Assembly (NCBI RefSeq): GCF_025145845.1
Contig: NZ_CP102253.1
Coordinates: forward strand, 1,612,001-1,676,000
Source of the DNA: Alistipes shahii WAL 8301
Lineage (GTDB): Bacteria > Bacteroidota > Bacteroidia > Bacteroidales > Rikenellaceae
Direction of reading: 5' to 3'
Length of the DNA: 64,000 nucleotides
Shown here: piece after piece, positions 1-7,803 of the stretch
Layout: every line of letters begins with the position of its first letter
How positions within the stretch are numbered: position 1 is the first letter of the stretch
Notes under the pieces: model-generated
Told to the model about the DNA's origin: nothing
The model's input: only the letters and a program-made list of their open reading frames with translations
The model's database searches: none
Translations under genes and position numbers: made by a program

Positions 1-947
1 GCAAAGGTAGTAAAAATTTCGCCTTGGTATACATTGCGTTCCTCCAATCTTTTTTCGAGCATCGCGAGCAGCTGCTCGTTGCGCACGAGGCCCCAGTTGC
101 GGCCGTAATGGTAGCGCGGCGGAGCCTCCGAGGCGAAACGTTCGACGACCACGCCGGGACGCAGCCGGCGGAGGATTTCGACAAACAGGTCGATGTACTC
201 CTCCGGCTCCCAGAAGCGGAAACGCTCCGGTGCGGCGTCGTACTCGGCGGCCATCGGCGTCGCGCGGAAAACCTGCAACTGGTGGAACTTCACGGTCGTG
301 AGCGGCAGGGCGTTGATCCGCTCCACCTGGTCGAGCAGCATCGCGTCGGTCTCGCCGGGAAGTCCGAGGATGAAGTGCGCGCCGACGTGCAGGCCCCTCG
401 CGGCGGTCATCTCGACGGCGCGGCGGGCGCACGCGAAGTCGTGGCCCCGGTTGACGGCCCGGAGCGTGGCGTCGAAGGTCGATTCGATGCCGTATTCGAG
501 GGCGACATACCGATCCCGGGCCAGCCCGGCGAAGTAATCGAGCTTGCGCTCGTCGACGCAGTCGGGGCGCGTGCCGACGACGATTCCCGCCACGCCGGGA
601 TGCGCGAGGGCCTCATCGTAAAGCCTCTTCAGCCGCTCCAGCGGGGCGTAGGTGTTGGAAAAAGCCTGGAAATAGACCAGGTAGCGCTGCGCCGAACGGT
701 AGCGGTTGCGGTGGAATTCGATCCCCTCGGCGATCTGCTGCCCGACGCTCTTCGAGGGCATGCAATAAGAAGGGGTGAACGCTCCGTTGTTACAGAACGT
801 ACACCCTCCCTCTCCGATCGTCCCGTCGCGGTTGGGGCAGGTGAAGCCCGCATCGACGGAAAGTTTCTGCACCCGGCAGCCGAACAGACGGCGGAAGTAC
901 CCCGCATAGGAGTTGAACCGCCTCGTATCGCCCCACGGGTAAGTCAT
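1..947 (-). CDS. Radical SAM protein, YhcC/TIGR01212 family (3' end outside window)
   Basis: The minus-strand frame from ATG at 947 stays open to the left edge, giving 315 residues without a stop. Near the N-terminus it carries CPNRDG followed by GEGGCTFC, with cysteines at about residues 37, 49 and 52. This is the iron-sulfur cluster signature of the TIGR01212 (YhcC-like) radical SAM family, in which the first cysteine is far from the CxxC pair. Later segments (IESTFD, FILGLPGET, FHQLQVF) also fit that family. The molecular substrate of the family is not settled, so no reaction is given. It starts 6 bases after the nuclease gene stop on the same strand, so it is probably the last gene of the run beginning at cdd. 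The remaining C-terminus lies outside the window. Confidence 0.9.
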   Translation of the reverse strand, partial: MTYPWGDTRRFNSYAGYFRRLFGCRVQKLSVDAGFTCPNRDGTIGEGGCTFCNNGAFTPSYCMPSKSVGQQIAEGIEFHRNRYRSAQRYLVYFQAFSNTYAPLERLKRLYDEALAHPGVAGIVVGTRPDCVDERKLDYFAGLARDRYVALEYGIESTFDATLRAVNRGHDFACARRAVEMTAARGLHVGAHFILGLPGETDAMLLDQVERINALPLTTVKFHQLQVFRATPMAAEYDAAPERFRFWEPEEYIDLFVEILRRLRPGVVVERFASEAPPRYHYGRNWGLVRNEQLLAMLEKRLEERNVYQGEIFTTF

Positions 948-953
948 CTCCGC

Positions 954-2444
954 CTAAAAATTCCAGTCGCCCGGATTGTAGGTATCCTTCGGAACGTTGG
1001 GCACATTAGGGAAGAACGTATGCCCCGTGAGGCGTTCGATCTCCGCAACAGTCTTAAACACCCCCTTCGACTGAAAATCAACAGCCTTAACCACCTCGTT
1101 TTTAGCGTAGGTCTTATGCCGAACCATGATGGCAATGGATTGAAGTTCCCCCTGCGAACAATTTACCACCCACTTATTACCAGCGCTTTTCTTGGCTTTG
1201 AGCAGCACGATGTAGTAATGCGTCGGAATGGTCGTACCATCCACAACCTTGGAGGTATTCTCCCAATAGGTTCCCACCACCTGATAGCAAGTATCCGCCA
1301 AGCCACGCCATTGCTTGTCGACCCAGTCTTCAGCCGTATTCCACTGACCGCCGCCGGTATTGAAATAAGTCTGAAGCTGCGGACCGATATTCGAATAATA
1401 GAAAACGTCACGGTTAACGTTCTTCGTCACGCGCCGCTCGTTTGAGCCAAGCATGTGACCACGCGTGTAGCCGCTCCAATGACCCGCTTGCGTACAATTG
1501 ATGTCCGGGTCATTCCGGTAAGCGTCTGTCCGCTTCACATCGCCTGTATAGCAGTCATGTAGTGGGGCAGCCACCCAGACCGGGCAGCGGTACGATTTGC
1601 TGTAACAGGTCGAGAAATTACGCGCCTTCGTACCGGTCGCCGGATAGTCCGGGCAAAGGTGATAAGCATAATAATAGTCGCTGTTCGACTTGTCCTCCGG
1701 AACCAGTTCGGGCCAGCCCGAATACTTGGCCGAACCCGTATTTCCGCCACCGCCGTCCGACGAGGTGGTGAAGGTCGCCGCGGCGCTGGTGTAGGTCTGC
1801 CCGTCCCAGTCGGCGCAGAGCGCGAATTCATAGGTCGTGCCGGGCGTCAGGCCGGTCAGGGCCGCCGTCTTGGTTCCCGTTCCCGTCGAAACGTTTACCC
1901 GGTCATAGCTGCCCGACGAAGCCGGCTTATACCGGAAATAGACGTCGTAGTCGGCCGTATCTTCGAAATTGAACGTACAGCTCAGCGTCGCCTCGGTCTT
2001 GGTCACGCCCGACGCCGCAGGAGTTCCGAAAGCGGGCCGTTCGGGATCGGGGTCGGGCATGTCGTCCTGCCCGGTTTTGAAGACCGCCCCTGCGCTCTGA
2101 ACCCGTCCGGTCGACAGGCCGGCATAGGCGAAAACCACGTAGCTCGTTTCGGGCTGAAGCCCGGTCAGCGTGGCGGCAATGCCGGTGCCGTCAACCGCGG
2201 AACCCGCCACATCGGCAAACGCGCCGATTTTATTGTCGACAACGGCAGCATAGGAAAAACCCACGCTCGTGTTTTCGAGCACGCCCTCGCCGAAACGAGT
2301 CTGGCAGCTCAATCCGACCGTCGTGCCGTTGACCTCGGCCACAGGCGTCAGGAACCAGTCCGTTCCGGTCTCCGTCTTTTCATCCCCGCAGGAGGCGAAG
2401 GCCACGGTAAGGCCCAGAAGCAGAAATGCAAAAATTTTCTTCAT
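954..2444 (-). CDS. DNA/RNA non-specific endonuclease lipoprotein with two FN3-like domains
   Basis: This 496-residue protein starts with a lipoprotein signal (FASC, lipidated Cys at about 19). Two beta-rich fibronectin-III-like modules follow, at about 33-127 and 136-228, each with the typical LTGLxPxTxY ending. A Gly/Asp-rich linker leads to a nuclease domain at about 240-496. That domain has the NUC1 signature in the form TRGHM (His about 330, the general base in this family; DRGH is usual) and NIGPQ (Asn about 352, the metal ligand; usually NxxxQ). It should be an outer-surface or periplasmic sugar-non-specific nuclease used for nucleic-acid scavenging. Its place behind a cytidine deaminase gene fits nucleoside salvage, although that link is only positional. 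The Asp to Thr change in DRGH occurs in family members and does not imply loss of activity. Confidence 0.9.
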   Translation of the reverse strand: MKKIFAFLLLGLTVAFASCGDEKTETGTDWFLTPVAEVNGTTVGLSCQTRFGEGVLENTSVGFSYAAVVDNKIGAFADVAGSAVDGTGIAATLTGLQPETSYVVFAYAGLSTGRVQSAGAVFKTGQDDMPDPDPERPAFGTPAASGVTKTEATLSCTFNFEDTADYDVYFRYKPASSGSYDRVNVSTGTGTKTAALTGLTPGTTYEFALCADWDGQTYTSAAATFTTSSDGGGGNTGSAKYSGWPELVPEDKSNSDYYYAYHLCPDYPATGTKARNFSTCYSKSYRCPVWVAAPLHDCYTGDVKRTDAYRNDPDINCTQAGHWSGYTRGHMLGSNERRVTKNVNRDVFYYSNIGPQLQTYFNTGGGQWNTAEDWVDKQWRGLADTCYQVVGTYWENTSKVVDGTTIPTHYYIVLLKAKKSAGNKWVVNCSQGELQSIAIMVRHKTYAKNEVVKAVDFQSKGVFKTVAEIERLTGHTFFPNVPNVPKDTYNPGDWNF

Positions 2445-2459
2445 TTTGATATAAATATG

Positions 2460-2912
2460 TTATTCCTTGTTTTTTGAATCCATCCAGATCGTCACCGGCC
2501 CGTCGTTGACCAGCTCGACCTGCATGTCGGCGCCGAATTCGCCCGTGGCGACCCCGCGGCCGAGCAGCTCGGCGACCCGGGCCGTAAACCGTTCGTAAAG
2601 CGGGCGAGAAACGGCTTCGGGGGCCGCCTTGATATAACTCGGCCGGTTGCCCTTGCGGGTCGAGGCCTGCAACGTGAACTGGCTCACGACCAGAATTTCG
2701 CCGTCTGTCTGCACCACGTCGAGGTTCATCACCCCGGCTTCATCGTCGAAGATACGCAGCCGCACGAGTTTTCCGGCGAGGTACTCGATGTCCTCGTCGG
2801 TGTCGTCGCACCCGACGCCGAGCAGCACCAGCAGTCCCGCCCCGATCCGGGAGCGGACATCGCCGCCGATAGCGACGGAAGCGTGTTTTACACGCTGAAT
2901 GAGCAATCGCAT
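2460..2912 (-). CDS. dtd: D-aminoacyl-tRNA deacylase
   Basis: A 150-residue protein of exactly the usual Dtd length, beginning MRLLIQRVKHASV. The two active-site motifs are present: SQFT at about 77-80 and the Gly-cisPro motif NDGPVT at about 136-141. Dtd hydrolyses D-amino acids (and glycine) from mischarged tRNA and acts as a cytosolic homodimer. The ATG at 2912 is chosen because family alignment begins at this Met; the open frame extends further upstream but only as antisense-like sequence overlapping the pseudouridine synthase gene. It lies 11 bases after the RluA-family gene and 15 bases before the nuclease gene, consistent with co-transcription. Confidence 0.96.
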   Translation of the reverse strand: MRLLIQRVKHASVAIGGDVRSRIGAGLLVLLGVGCDDTDEDIEYLAGKLVRLRIFDDEAGVMNLDVVQTDGEILVVSQFTLQASTRKGNRPSYIKAAPEAVSRPLYERFTARVAELLGRGVATGEFGADMQVELVNDGPVTIWMDSKNKE

Positions 2913-2923
2913 GGCAGGGATAT

Positions 2924-3610
2924 TCAGAGGTTTTCGAAATAGGTCCACAGGTTGTCGCCCGCAGGCACGGGAGCCGTGACCGAGAGCGGCTCGCGACGCA
3001 CCGGATGCTCGAATTCGACACGGCGCGAGTGGAGCGAGATGCCGCCCCCGGGCAGGGAGCGCCGGGCGCCGTATTTCAGGTCGCCGCGGATCGGGCACCC
3101 GATCTTCGAGAGCTGGGCGCGGATCTGGTGGTGACGCCCCGTGAGCAGTTCGACCTCGACCAGCGTGTAGTTCGTCCCCGCCCCGAGCGTCGCGTAACGC
3201 AGGCGCGCCTCCTTGGCGTCGCCCTTCGGGGCGTCGCAGGCCCGCGAACGGTTGGTCCTGCCGTCGCGCAGGATATAATGGCGCAGTTCGCCGCTCTCGG
3301 GATCGGGCGTGGCTTCGGTCAGCGCCCAATAGACCTTATGGATACGGCCTTCGCGGATCATCTCGTTCAGACGGACGAGCGCCTTCGACGTCTTGGCGAA
3401 AACGACGGCTCCGCTCACCGGGCGGTCGATGCGGTGCACCACGCCGAGGAACACCTCGCCGGGTTTGGCGTCGCGCCGTTTGATGAAGGCCTTGATCTGG
3501 TCCTCGAGGGCGCTCTCGCCCGACGGGTCGGGCTGCACCAGATCGCCGCAGCGTTTGTTGACGATCAGCAGGTGGTTGTCTTCGTAGAGAATGTCGTCCG
3601 GGTTGAACAT
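2924..3610 (-). CDS. RluA-family pseudouridine synthase
   Basis: 228 residues, with the family motif HRIDRPVSG at about 59-67; Asp62 of HRID is the catalytic nucleophile of TruA/RluA-type synthases. The segments LxIVNKRxG before it and LLTGRHHQIRAQL after it are also diagnostic. It converts uridine to pseudouridine in rRNA or tRNA in the cytoplasm; the target site cannot be read from the sequence. There is no N-terminal S4 domain, so it belongs to the short RluA/RluC-like class without S4. It sits 9 bases downstream of cdd and 11 bases upstream of dtd, an RNA-quality pair within the operon. Confidence 0.93.
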   Translation of the reverse strand: MFNPDDILYEDNHLLIVNKRCGDLVQPDPSGESALEDQIKAFIKRRDAKPGEVFLGVVHRIDRPVSGAVVFAKTSKALVRLNEMIREGRIHKVYWALTEATPDPESGELRHYILRDGRTNRSRACDAPKGDAKEARLRYATLGAGTNYTLVEVELLTGRHHQIRAQLSKIGCPIRGDLKYGARRSLPGGGISLHSRRVEFEHPVRREPLSVTAPVPAGDNLWTYFENL

Positions 3611-3619
3611 CGTCGGAAA

Positions 3620-4075
3620 TTACAGAATAAAGGTGAAAGGCAGCAGTTTGGAGGCCGAATCGACCGCCGTCACCGTACCGTGGCCGCTCATCAGCACCCG
3701 CATCGGGGAACCCTGACGACGCTCGACGTCGACCATCACCTGCCGGCACTGGCCGCAGGGATAGCATTCGCGCTCCGAGGGGTTCGAGGCAATGGCCATC
3801 GTCTCGATCGGATCGTCGGCATAATTGGCCTGGGCGTAGAACATCAGCGACCGCTCGGCGCAGAGTCCCGCGGGATAGACCTCGCTTTCGAAGTTGCTGC
3901 CGTAGAGTATTTTCCCGCTGCGCAGACGCGCGGCGGCGCCTACGTGGAAATTCGAGTAGGGCGCATGCGCATTGGCCGTGGCCCGTTCGGCCTCGGCGAC
4001 CAGCCTGCGGTCGGCTTCGGAAAGCTCCGACAGCGCCGCGTAATGTTCATAATCGAAACAAAACTGCTTTTCCAT
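3620..4075 (-). CDS. cdd: Cytidine deaminase
   Basis: 151 residues, a size typical for the tetrameric T-CDA form. Zinc-site motifs are visible: CAER (Cys72, Glu74) and PCGQC (Cys107, Cys110), with the substrate-binding HAPYSNFHVGAA segment at about 37-48. It deaminates cytidine and deoxycytidine to uridine forms in pyrimidine salvage. It is the first gene of a five-gene minus-strand run with gaps of 6-15 bases down to the radical SAM gene. A TAnnTTTG-type element on the minus strand lies about 30 bases upstream of the ATG. Confidence 0.96.
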   Translation of the reverse strand: MEKQFCFDYEHYAALSELSEADRRLVAEAERATANAHAPYSNFHVGAAARLRSGKILYGSNFESEVYPAGLCAERSLMFYAQANYADDPIETMAIASNPSERECYPCGQCRQVMVDVERRQGSPMRVLMSGHGTVTAVDSASKLLPFTFIL

Positions 4076-4104
4076 AACTCCTCCTTTTTTACAGGGGTGA
4101 ACTA

Positions 4105-4112
4105 CAAAGATA
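4105..4112 (-). promoter_or_regulatory. Bacteroidetes -7 element upstream of cdd
   Basis: CAAAGATA on the plus strand reads TATCTTTG on the minus strand, a perfect TAnnTTTG match about 30 bases before the cdd start. A clear TTTG at the -33 position is not visible, so this rests on the -7 element and its placement only. Confidence 0.55.
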
Positions 4113-4318
4113 CTAAAATTTTCAGAAATCGCTTACTGAATCGTACTTTTTCAGTCTCTTTGCTTTCAACCCGGATGAATTGTTTTATTTTCAGGACCTT
4201 CCGGCCGACGAACGGGGATTTGGCGCCGGGACCGGCCGGCCGGGTCCGCAGGCCGGAGGGTTCCGCACCTCGCAAAGAACGAGGCGGACGGACGCCGCGA
4301 GCCGTCTGCGACTATCGC

Positions 4319-4424
4319 GGAGGGAATTTCGCCTTAACGAAGTCCGGGCCGGACGGGACACACAAGCGCATTTCCCGTTCAGCCCGGACAAGGCGAGGTG
4401 AAAGACACCCGAGAGAATCGGAAA
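4319..4424 (+). repeat. Copy 1 of a dispersed ~106-base intergenic repeat
   Basis: This GC-rich block between the cdd promoter and the 3' end of the SIMPL gene aligns over its whole length, nearly without gaps, with 12187-12293. Shared blocks include TTAACGAAG/ATAACGAAG, GGGACA, ATTTCCC and AATCGGAAA/AATCGAAAA. Both copies are on the plus strand. The rest of the 4076-4429 interval holds only the cdd promoter and GC-rich sequence with no plausible gene. Confidence 0.7.
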
Positions 4425-4429
4425 CCGTC

Positions 4430-5119
4430 CTATTCGAGCACGAACTTCGCCTGCACGTTGTACTGCAACTTGATGGTCTTGAAATCGAGCGGTTCGTCCG
4501 CAGCGGCGTCCTCGGCGACGCCCATCGCCTTGGCGCTGCGCATCACGGCCATGTTGTCGTAAAAAACAGGCATCACGTTGTTGTTCGAATCGTAGATGTA
4601 GAAGCATTTGCCGATCTTCTGCCCGACGGCTTCGGCCAGCGTCGCGGCGCTCTGGCGGGCGTTCTGCATCGCCTCGACGCGCACTTCGGCCTTATACTGT
4701 TCGATTTTCGAGTGCGAGACCTTCAGGATCGAGACGTTCGAGATGCCCAGTCCGTCCAACGCCTGCCACACCTTGGCGACCATCGCCGAGGAACCCAGCT
4801 GCAACTGGTATTTGGCCGTGGCCACCGAGGTGTTTTTCTTGAAGAACTCGCTCGACAGGTTGGCCATCTTGAGCTGTTTCTCGACATCGACCCCGGCACG
4901 TTTGAGCGCGGCGATCATGTCGCGCTGCTGGCTTTCGACCGAAATCTTGCCCTTCGAGTCGCGCTCGTTGATGATGATCTGCAAGTAGAATTCGTCGGGC
5001 GCGATCTCCTTTTCGGCACGTCCGTTGACCTGAATGTAGCTGGGGAACGCCTCCTGCATCTGCGCTGCCGCGGGGAGGGCGAAAAACGCCACCGCCGCCA
5101 ATAAAATCAGTCGTTTCAT
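4430..5119 (-). CDS. Exported SIMPL (DUF541) domain protein
   Basis: 229 residues from ATG 5119. This start gives a clean signal peptide (MKRLILLAAVAFFALPAAAQ) and is preferred over an upstream in-frame Met at 5161 that would add 14 polar residues. The mature part, with VNGRAEKEIAPDEFYLQI near its start and a periodic beta/alpha pattern, fits the SIMPL/DUF541 family of periplasmic or outer-membrane-associated proteins (BP26/YggE-like). The family's role is uncertain, with links to oxidative stress and outer-membrane assembly. It is monocistronic as far as can be seen: 161 bases separate it from the upstream M23-like gene, and a near-match to a -7 element (AATCTTTG) lies at 5148-5155. Confidence 0.88.
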   Translation of the reverse strand: MKRLILLAAVAFFALPAAAQMQEAFPSYIQVNGRAEKEIAPDEFYLQIIINERDSKGKISVESQQRDMIAALKRAGVDVEKQLKMANLSSEFFKKNTSVATAKYQLQLGSSAMVAKVWQALDGLGISNVSILKVSHSKIEQYKAEVRVEAMQNARQSAATLAEAVGQKIGKCFYIYDSNNNVMPVFYDNMAVMRSAKAMGVAEDAAADEPLDFKTIKLQYNVQAKFVLE

Positions 5120-5280
5120 TGCCTTTTCGTTTTTAAATAACCTATTACAAAGATTATGCAAGCCGGGCGTCGCGCGGAACTGTTTTCAGCCGGGCCGGTT
5201 TCCATCCCTTTGTATCCAGTAAAACGCCGAAAAACGAAAATACTGCATCCCCGATGCGAAATCAGGCCTTGAACAACTCC

Positions 5281-6195
5281 CTATCGCTTTTTGCCTCCGC
5301 GGTGTTTCTTGAGCTCCTTCCTGTTCATCTCGCGGATTACCAATTCCTCGGTTTCAACGGGTCGGTAAACACCCTTTTCAACGCACACGACACCCTCCTC
5401 CGTAACGAACCGCGGAAAGAAATGCTTGCGGATGAAAGGTTTTCGCTCCCGCTCCTTCGGGTCCGGATTACTCTCCCACCAGAAGGTCTGCACGGAAACT
5501 TTGTATCGCTCGCCGTCATAGCTCCCGGCCAGCGCCAGCGGCGTTCCTGGCAGCACTTCGTCCCCGACCTCGACCAGCACATTGTCGCCGTCGAGGCAGA
5601 TATACCAGGCCAGCGTGCCATCGGGCTGCTCGACCAGCAAATCGGGGCTTTCGGAGGTAAAACTCACCGCCGGGGCATCGGGTTCCCGTTCGGGAATGCC
5701 GACCTCCACGACCGTGCCGCGCCGCATCGCATAGACCGTGTCGCCCTTTTCCATTTCGAAATGCAACCCCAAAGCCCCTTTCTTTTCTTTTCGGAAACGG
5801 TCGTAAACGCTCACGCCGCGCGACACACGCACCGGCCAGCGAACAGTGGTGGGCATGCGGTAGACAAACGCGGTATCGGGCCCCTTATCGACAGGGCCTA
5901 AAAAAAAGCGGTATGAATAACCGTACCTCACGCCCCGGGTATCGTCGGCGGGACGGAGAGACAGCAGCCGCGTCCCGGTATAGCGGGTCTCGTATCTGAA
6001 GGTCCCCGAAGCGGTGTTACAGTTCTGCAAATCCCGGAGCGTCAGAAAAACAGTCAACGTCCCCGGACGCGTCTTATTCTCCAGGATAAAATCCACGGAG
6101 TTATTCTCATTCCGCTGCGTGCGGATGGTCGGCGACTGGGCGACCGCCCCGACGAACATCAGGGCGAACGATGCAGTCAGAAAAATTCGTATCAT
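5281..6195 (-). CDS. Exported M23-like protein with lost zinc ligands
   Basis: 304 residues with a signal peptide (cleavage after about VGAVAQ, residue 20). Residues 139-238 keep the outline of a peptidase M23/LytM fold: GDTVYAMRRGTVVEV matches the usual GxxVxAxxxGxVxxx strand, and VGDEVLPGTPLALAG matches the second hairpin. The HxxxD and HxH zinc ligands are absent: the first motif reads ALGLH, and the last strand YKVSVQTF has no HxH. It is probably a non-catalytic LytM-like factor, perhaps activating another hydrolase or binding peptidoglycan, but this is inference from the fold. The C-terminus is strongly basic (KKHRGGKKR). The fold assignment itself is moderately certain. Confidence 0.7.
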   Translation of the reverse strand: MIRIFLTASFALMFVGAVAQSPTIRTQRNENNSVDFILENKTRPGTLTVFLTLRDLQNCNTASGTFRYETRYTGTRLLSLRPADDTRGVRYGYSYRFFLGPVDKGPDTAFVYRMPTTVRWPVRVSRGVSVYDRFRKEKKGALGLHFEMEKGDTVYAMRRGTVVEVGIPEREPDAPAVSFTSESPDLLVEQPDGTLAWYICLDGDNVLVEVGDEVLPGTPLALAGSYDGERYKVSVQTFWWESNPDPKERERKPFIRKHFFPRFVTEEGVVCVEKGVYRPVETEELVIREMNRKELKKHRGGKKR

Positions 6196-6247
6196 CGGTC
6201 CGTGGTTCAGGTTGCAGTTCAGGTTGCGTCCCGCGCGGACGCGCCGT

Positions 6248-7657
6248 TTACCGCCGCACGAGCTTCACGACGTTCTCCACATGGTGCGTGTGGGGAAACA
6301 TGTCGACGGGCTGCACGGCCTCGACGCGGTAGGCGGCGTCCATCAGCTGGAGGTCGCGGGCCTGCGTGGCGGGGTTGCAGCTCACATAGACGATCCGTTC
6401 GGGCGCGGCGCGCAGGATGACTTCGATCACCGGTTCGTCGACGCCCGCGCGCGGCGGGTCGAGGATGATCACGTCGGGACGGCCGTTCGCGGCGACGAAT
6501 CCGTCGTCGAGCACCGCCTTCATGTCCCCGGCGTAAAAGACCGTATTTTCGATGCCGTTCAATTCCGAATTGACCTTGGCGTCGGCGATGGCTTCGGGGA
6601 CGTACTCCACGCCCACCACCCGGGCGCAACGCGCGGCGCAGAAGTTGGCGATGGTTCCCGTCCCGGTGTAGAGGTCGTAAAGCACGTCGCCCGGCCGGAG
6701 GTCGGCAAAGTCGCGGGCCACCTTATAAAGTTCGTAGGCCTGCGCGGAATTGGTCTGGTAGAACGACTTGGGTCCCACCTTGAAGCGCAGTTCCTCCATC
6801 TCCTCGATGATATGGTCCTTGCCGCGGTAGCAGACCGGGTCGAGGTCGCCCACCGAGTCGTTGAACTTCGTATTGACGATATAGAACAGGGAGGTGATCT
6901 CCGGGAATTTGGCCGCCAGATGGTCCATCAGGGCCGTGATGCGGGGCCGGTCGTCGCTGTTGAAGACCACGATCACCATCACCTCGCCCGTCGAGGCCGT
7001 GCGGACGATCATGTTGCGCATCAGCCCCTCGTGCGAACGGGCGTTGTGGAACGTGTAGCCGTTCTCCACGCAGAACCGCTTGGCCTCCATGCGGATGCCG
7101 TTCGACGGGTCGGGCTGCAACCAGCATTTGCGGATGTCCAGCACCTTGTCGAACATCCCCGGGATGTGGAATCCCACGGCCGGCGCGTCGCCGATGTCGC
7201 CCGCCGACTCGATCTCCTCGCGCGTCAGCCAGCGGCGGTCGGCGAAGGTGAATTCGAGTTTGTTGCGGTAGAACTGCGTCTCGGCCGAGCCGAGGCAGGG
7301 CGCGATCTCCGGCAGCTCGATCTTGCCGATGCGCGTCAGCTGGTCGCGGACCTGATCGGTCTTGAAGCGCAGCTGCTCCCCGTAGGGCAGGTTCTGCCAC
7401 TTGCAGCCGCCGCAGACGCCGAAATGCTCGCAGAACGCCTCGGCCCGCAGGGGCGATTTCTTCACATAGCGGACCACGAAGCCCTCCATGAAGCGGCGGC
7501 GTTTGGAGCGGATCTGCACGTCGACCACGTCGCCCGGAACGGTCAGCGGAACGAAGACCACCACGTCGTTCCAGCGGCCCATGGCCTTGCCCTCGGCCGC
7601 GAGGGTCGTTATTTCAAGCCCCTCGACGAGGGGATAGTTCGCTTTCTTTCTTGCCAT
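6248..7657 (-). CDS. rlmD: 23S rRNA (uracil-C5)-methyltransferase, RlmD/RumA family
   Basis: 469 residues. An N-terminal TRAM domain spans about 10-65. An iron-sulfur motif follows (Cys76, Cys82, Cys85 in CEHFGVCGGC), with a further Cys after KVLDIRKC, then a SAM-binding Rossmann domain (DLYTGTGTIANFC). The catalytic-cysteine motif YVSCNPATQARDL is near the C-terminus. This is the architecture of RlmD/RlmCD/TrmA-like 5-methyluridine enzymes. RlmD, which modifies U1939 of 23S rRNA in E. coli, is the closest named member, but RlmCD-type dual specificity cannot be excluded. ATG 7657 gives the full TRAM domain. A perfect 13-bp-arm palindrome carrying a -7 element lies just upstream. Confidence 0.92.
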   Translation of the reverse strand: MARKKANYPLVEGLEITTLAAEGKAMGRWNDVVVFVPLTVPGDVVDVQIRSKRRRFMEGFVVRYVKKSPLRAEAFCEHFGVCGGCKWQNLPYGEQLRFKTDQVRDQLTRIGKIELPEIAPCLGSAETQFYRNKLEFTFADRRWLTREEIESAGDIGDAPAVGFHIPGMFDKVLDIRKCWLQPDPSNGIRMEAKRFCVENGYTFHNARSHEGLMRNMIVRTASTGEVMVIVVFNSDDRPRITALMDHLAAKFPEITSLFYIVNTKFNDSVGDLDPVCYRGKDHIIEEMEELRFKVGPKSFYQTNSAQAYELYKVARDFADLRPGDVLYDLYTGTGTIANFCAARCARVVGVEYVPEAIADAKVNSELNGIENTVFYAGDMKAVLDDGFVAANGRPDVIILDPPRAGVDEPVIEVILRAAPERIVYVSCNPATQARDLQLMDAAYRVEAVQPVDMFPHTHHVENVVKLVRR

Positions 7658-7660
7658 CGG

Positions 7661-7688
7661 TTTTTAACTTTGCGTGCAAAGTTAAAAA
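7661..7688. promoter_or_regulatory. Palindrome overlapping the rlmD promoter
   Basis: TTTTTAACTTTGC and its exact reverse complement are separated by two bases (GT). The right arm contains CAAAGTTA (7677-7684), which reads TAACTTTG on the minus strand, a perfect TAnnTTTG element placed 20 bases before the rlmD ATG. The left arm gives the same element on the plus strand. It could be a symmetric promoter pair or an operator. Confidence 0.55.
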
Positions 7689-7689
7689 C

Positions 7690-7803
7690 AATTCATAATT
7701 CAAAATTCATAATTCAAAATTATTTCCCCGCAAAACGTATCGGAACCATCATACGGAACCGTCAACGCTTAATTTTTCATTTTCAATTTTTCATTTTTAA
7801 TTC
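7690..7803. repeat. AT-rich inverted-repeat element between rlmD and a lipoprotein gene
   Basis: The left arm at 7690-7724 is made of AATTCAAAATTCAT-type units. The right arm at 7769-7803 is made of AATTTTTCATTTT-type units, roughly the reverse complement of the left. Between them lie about 44 bases of ordinary composition. The right arm encodes the last ten residues and stop of the lipoprotein gene (IKNEKLKMKN). Confidence 0.55.
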
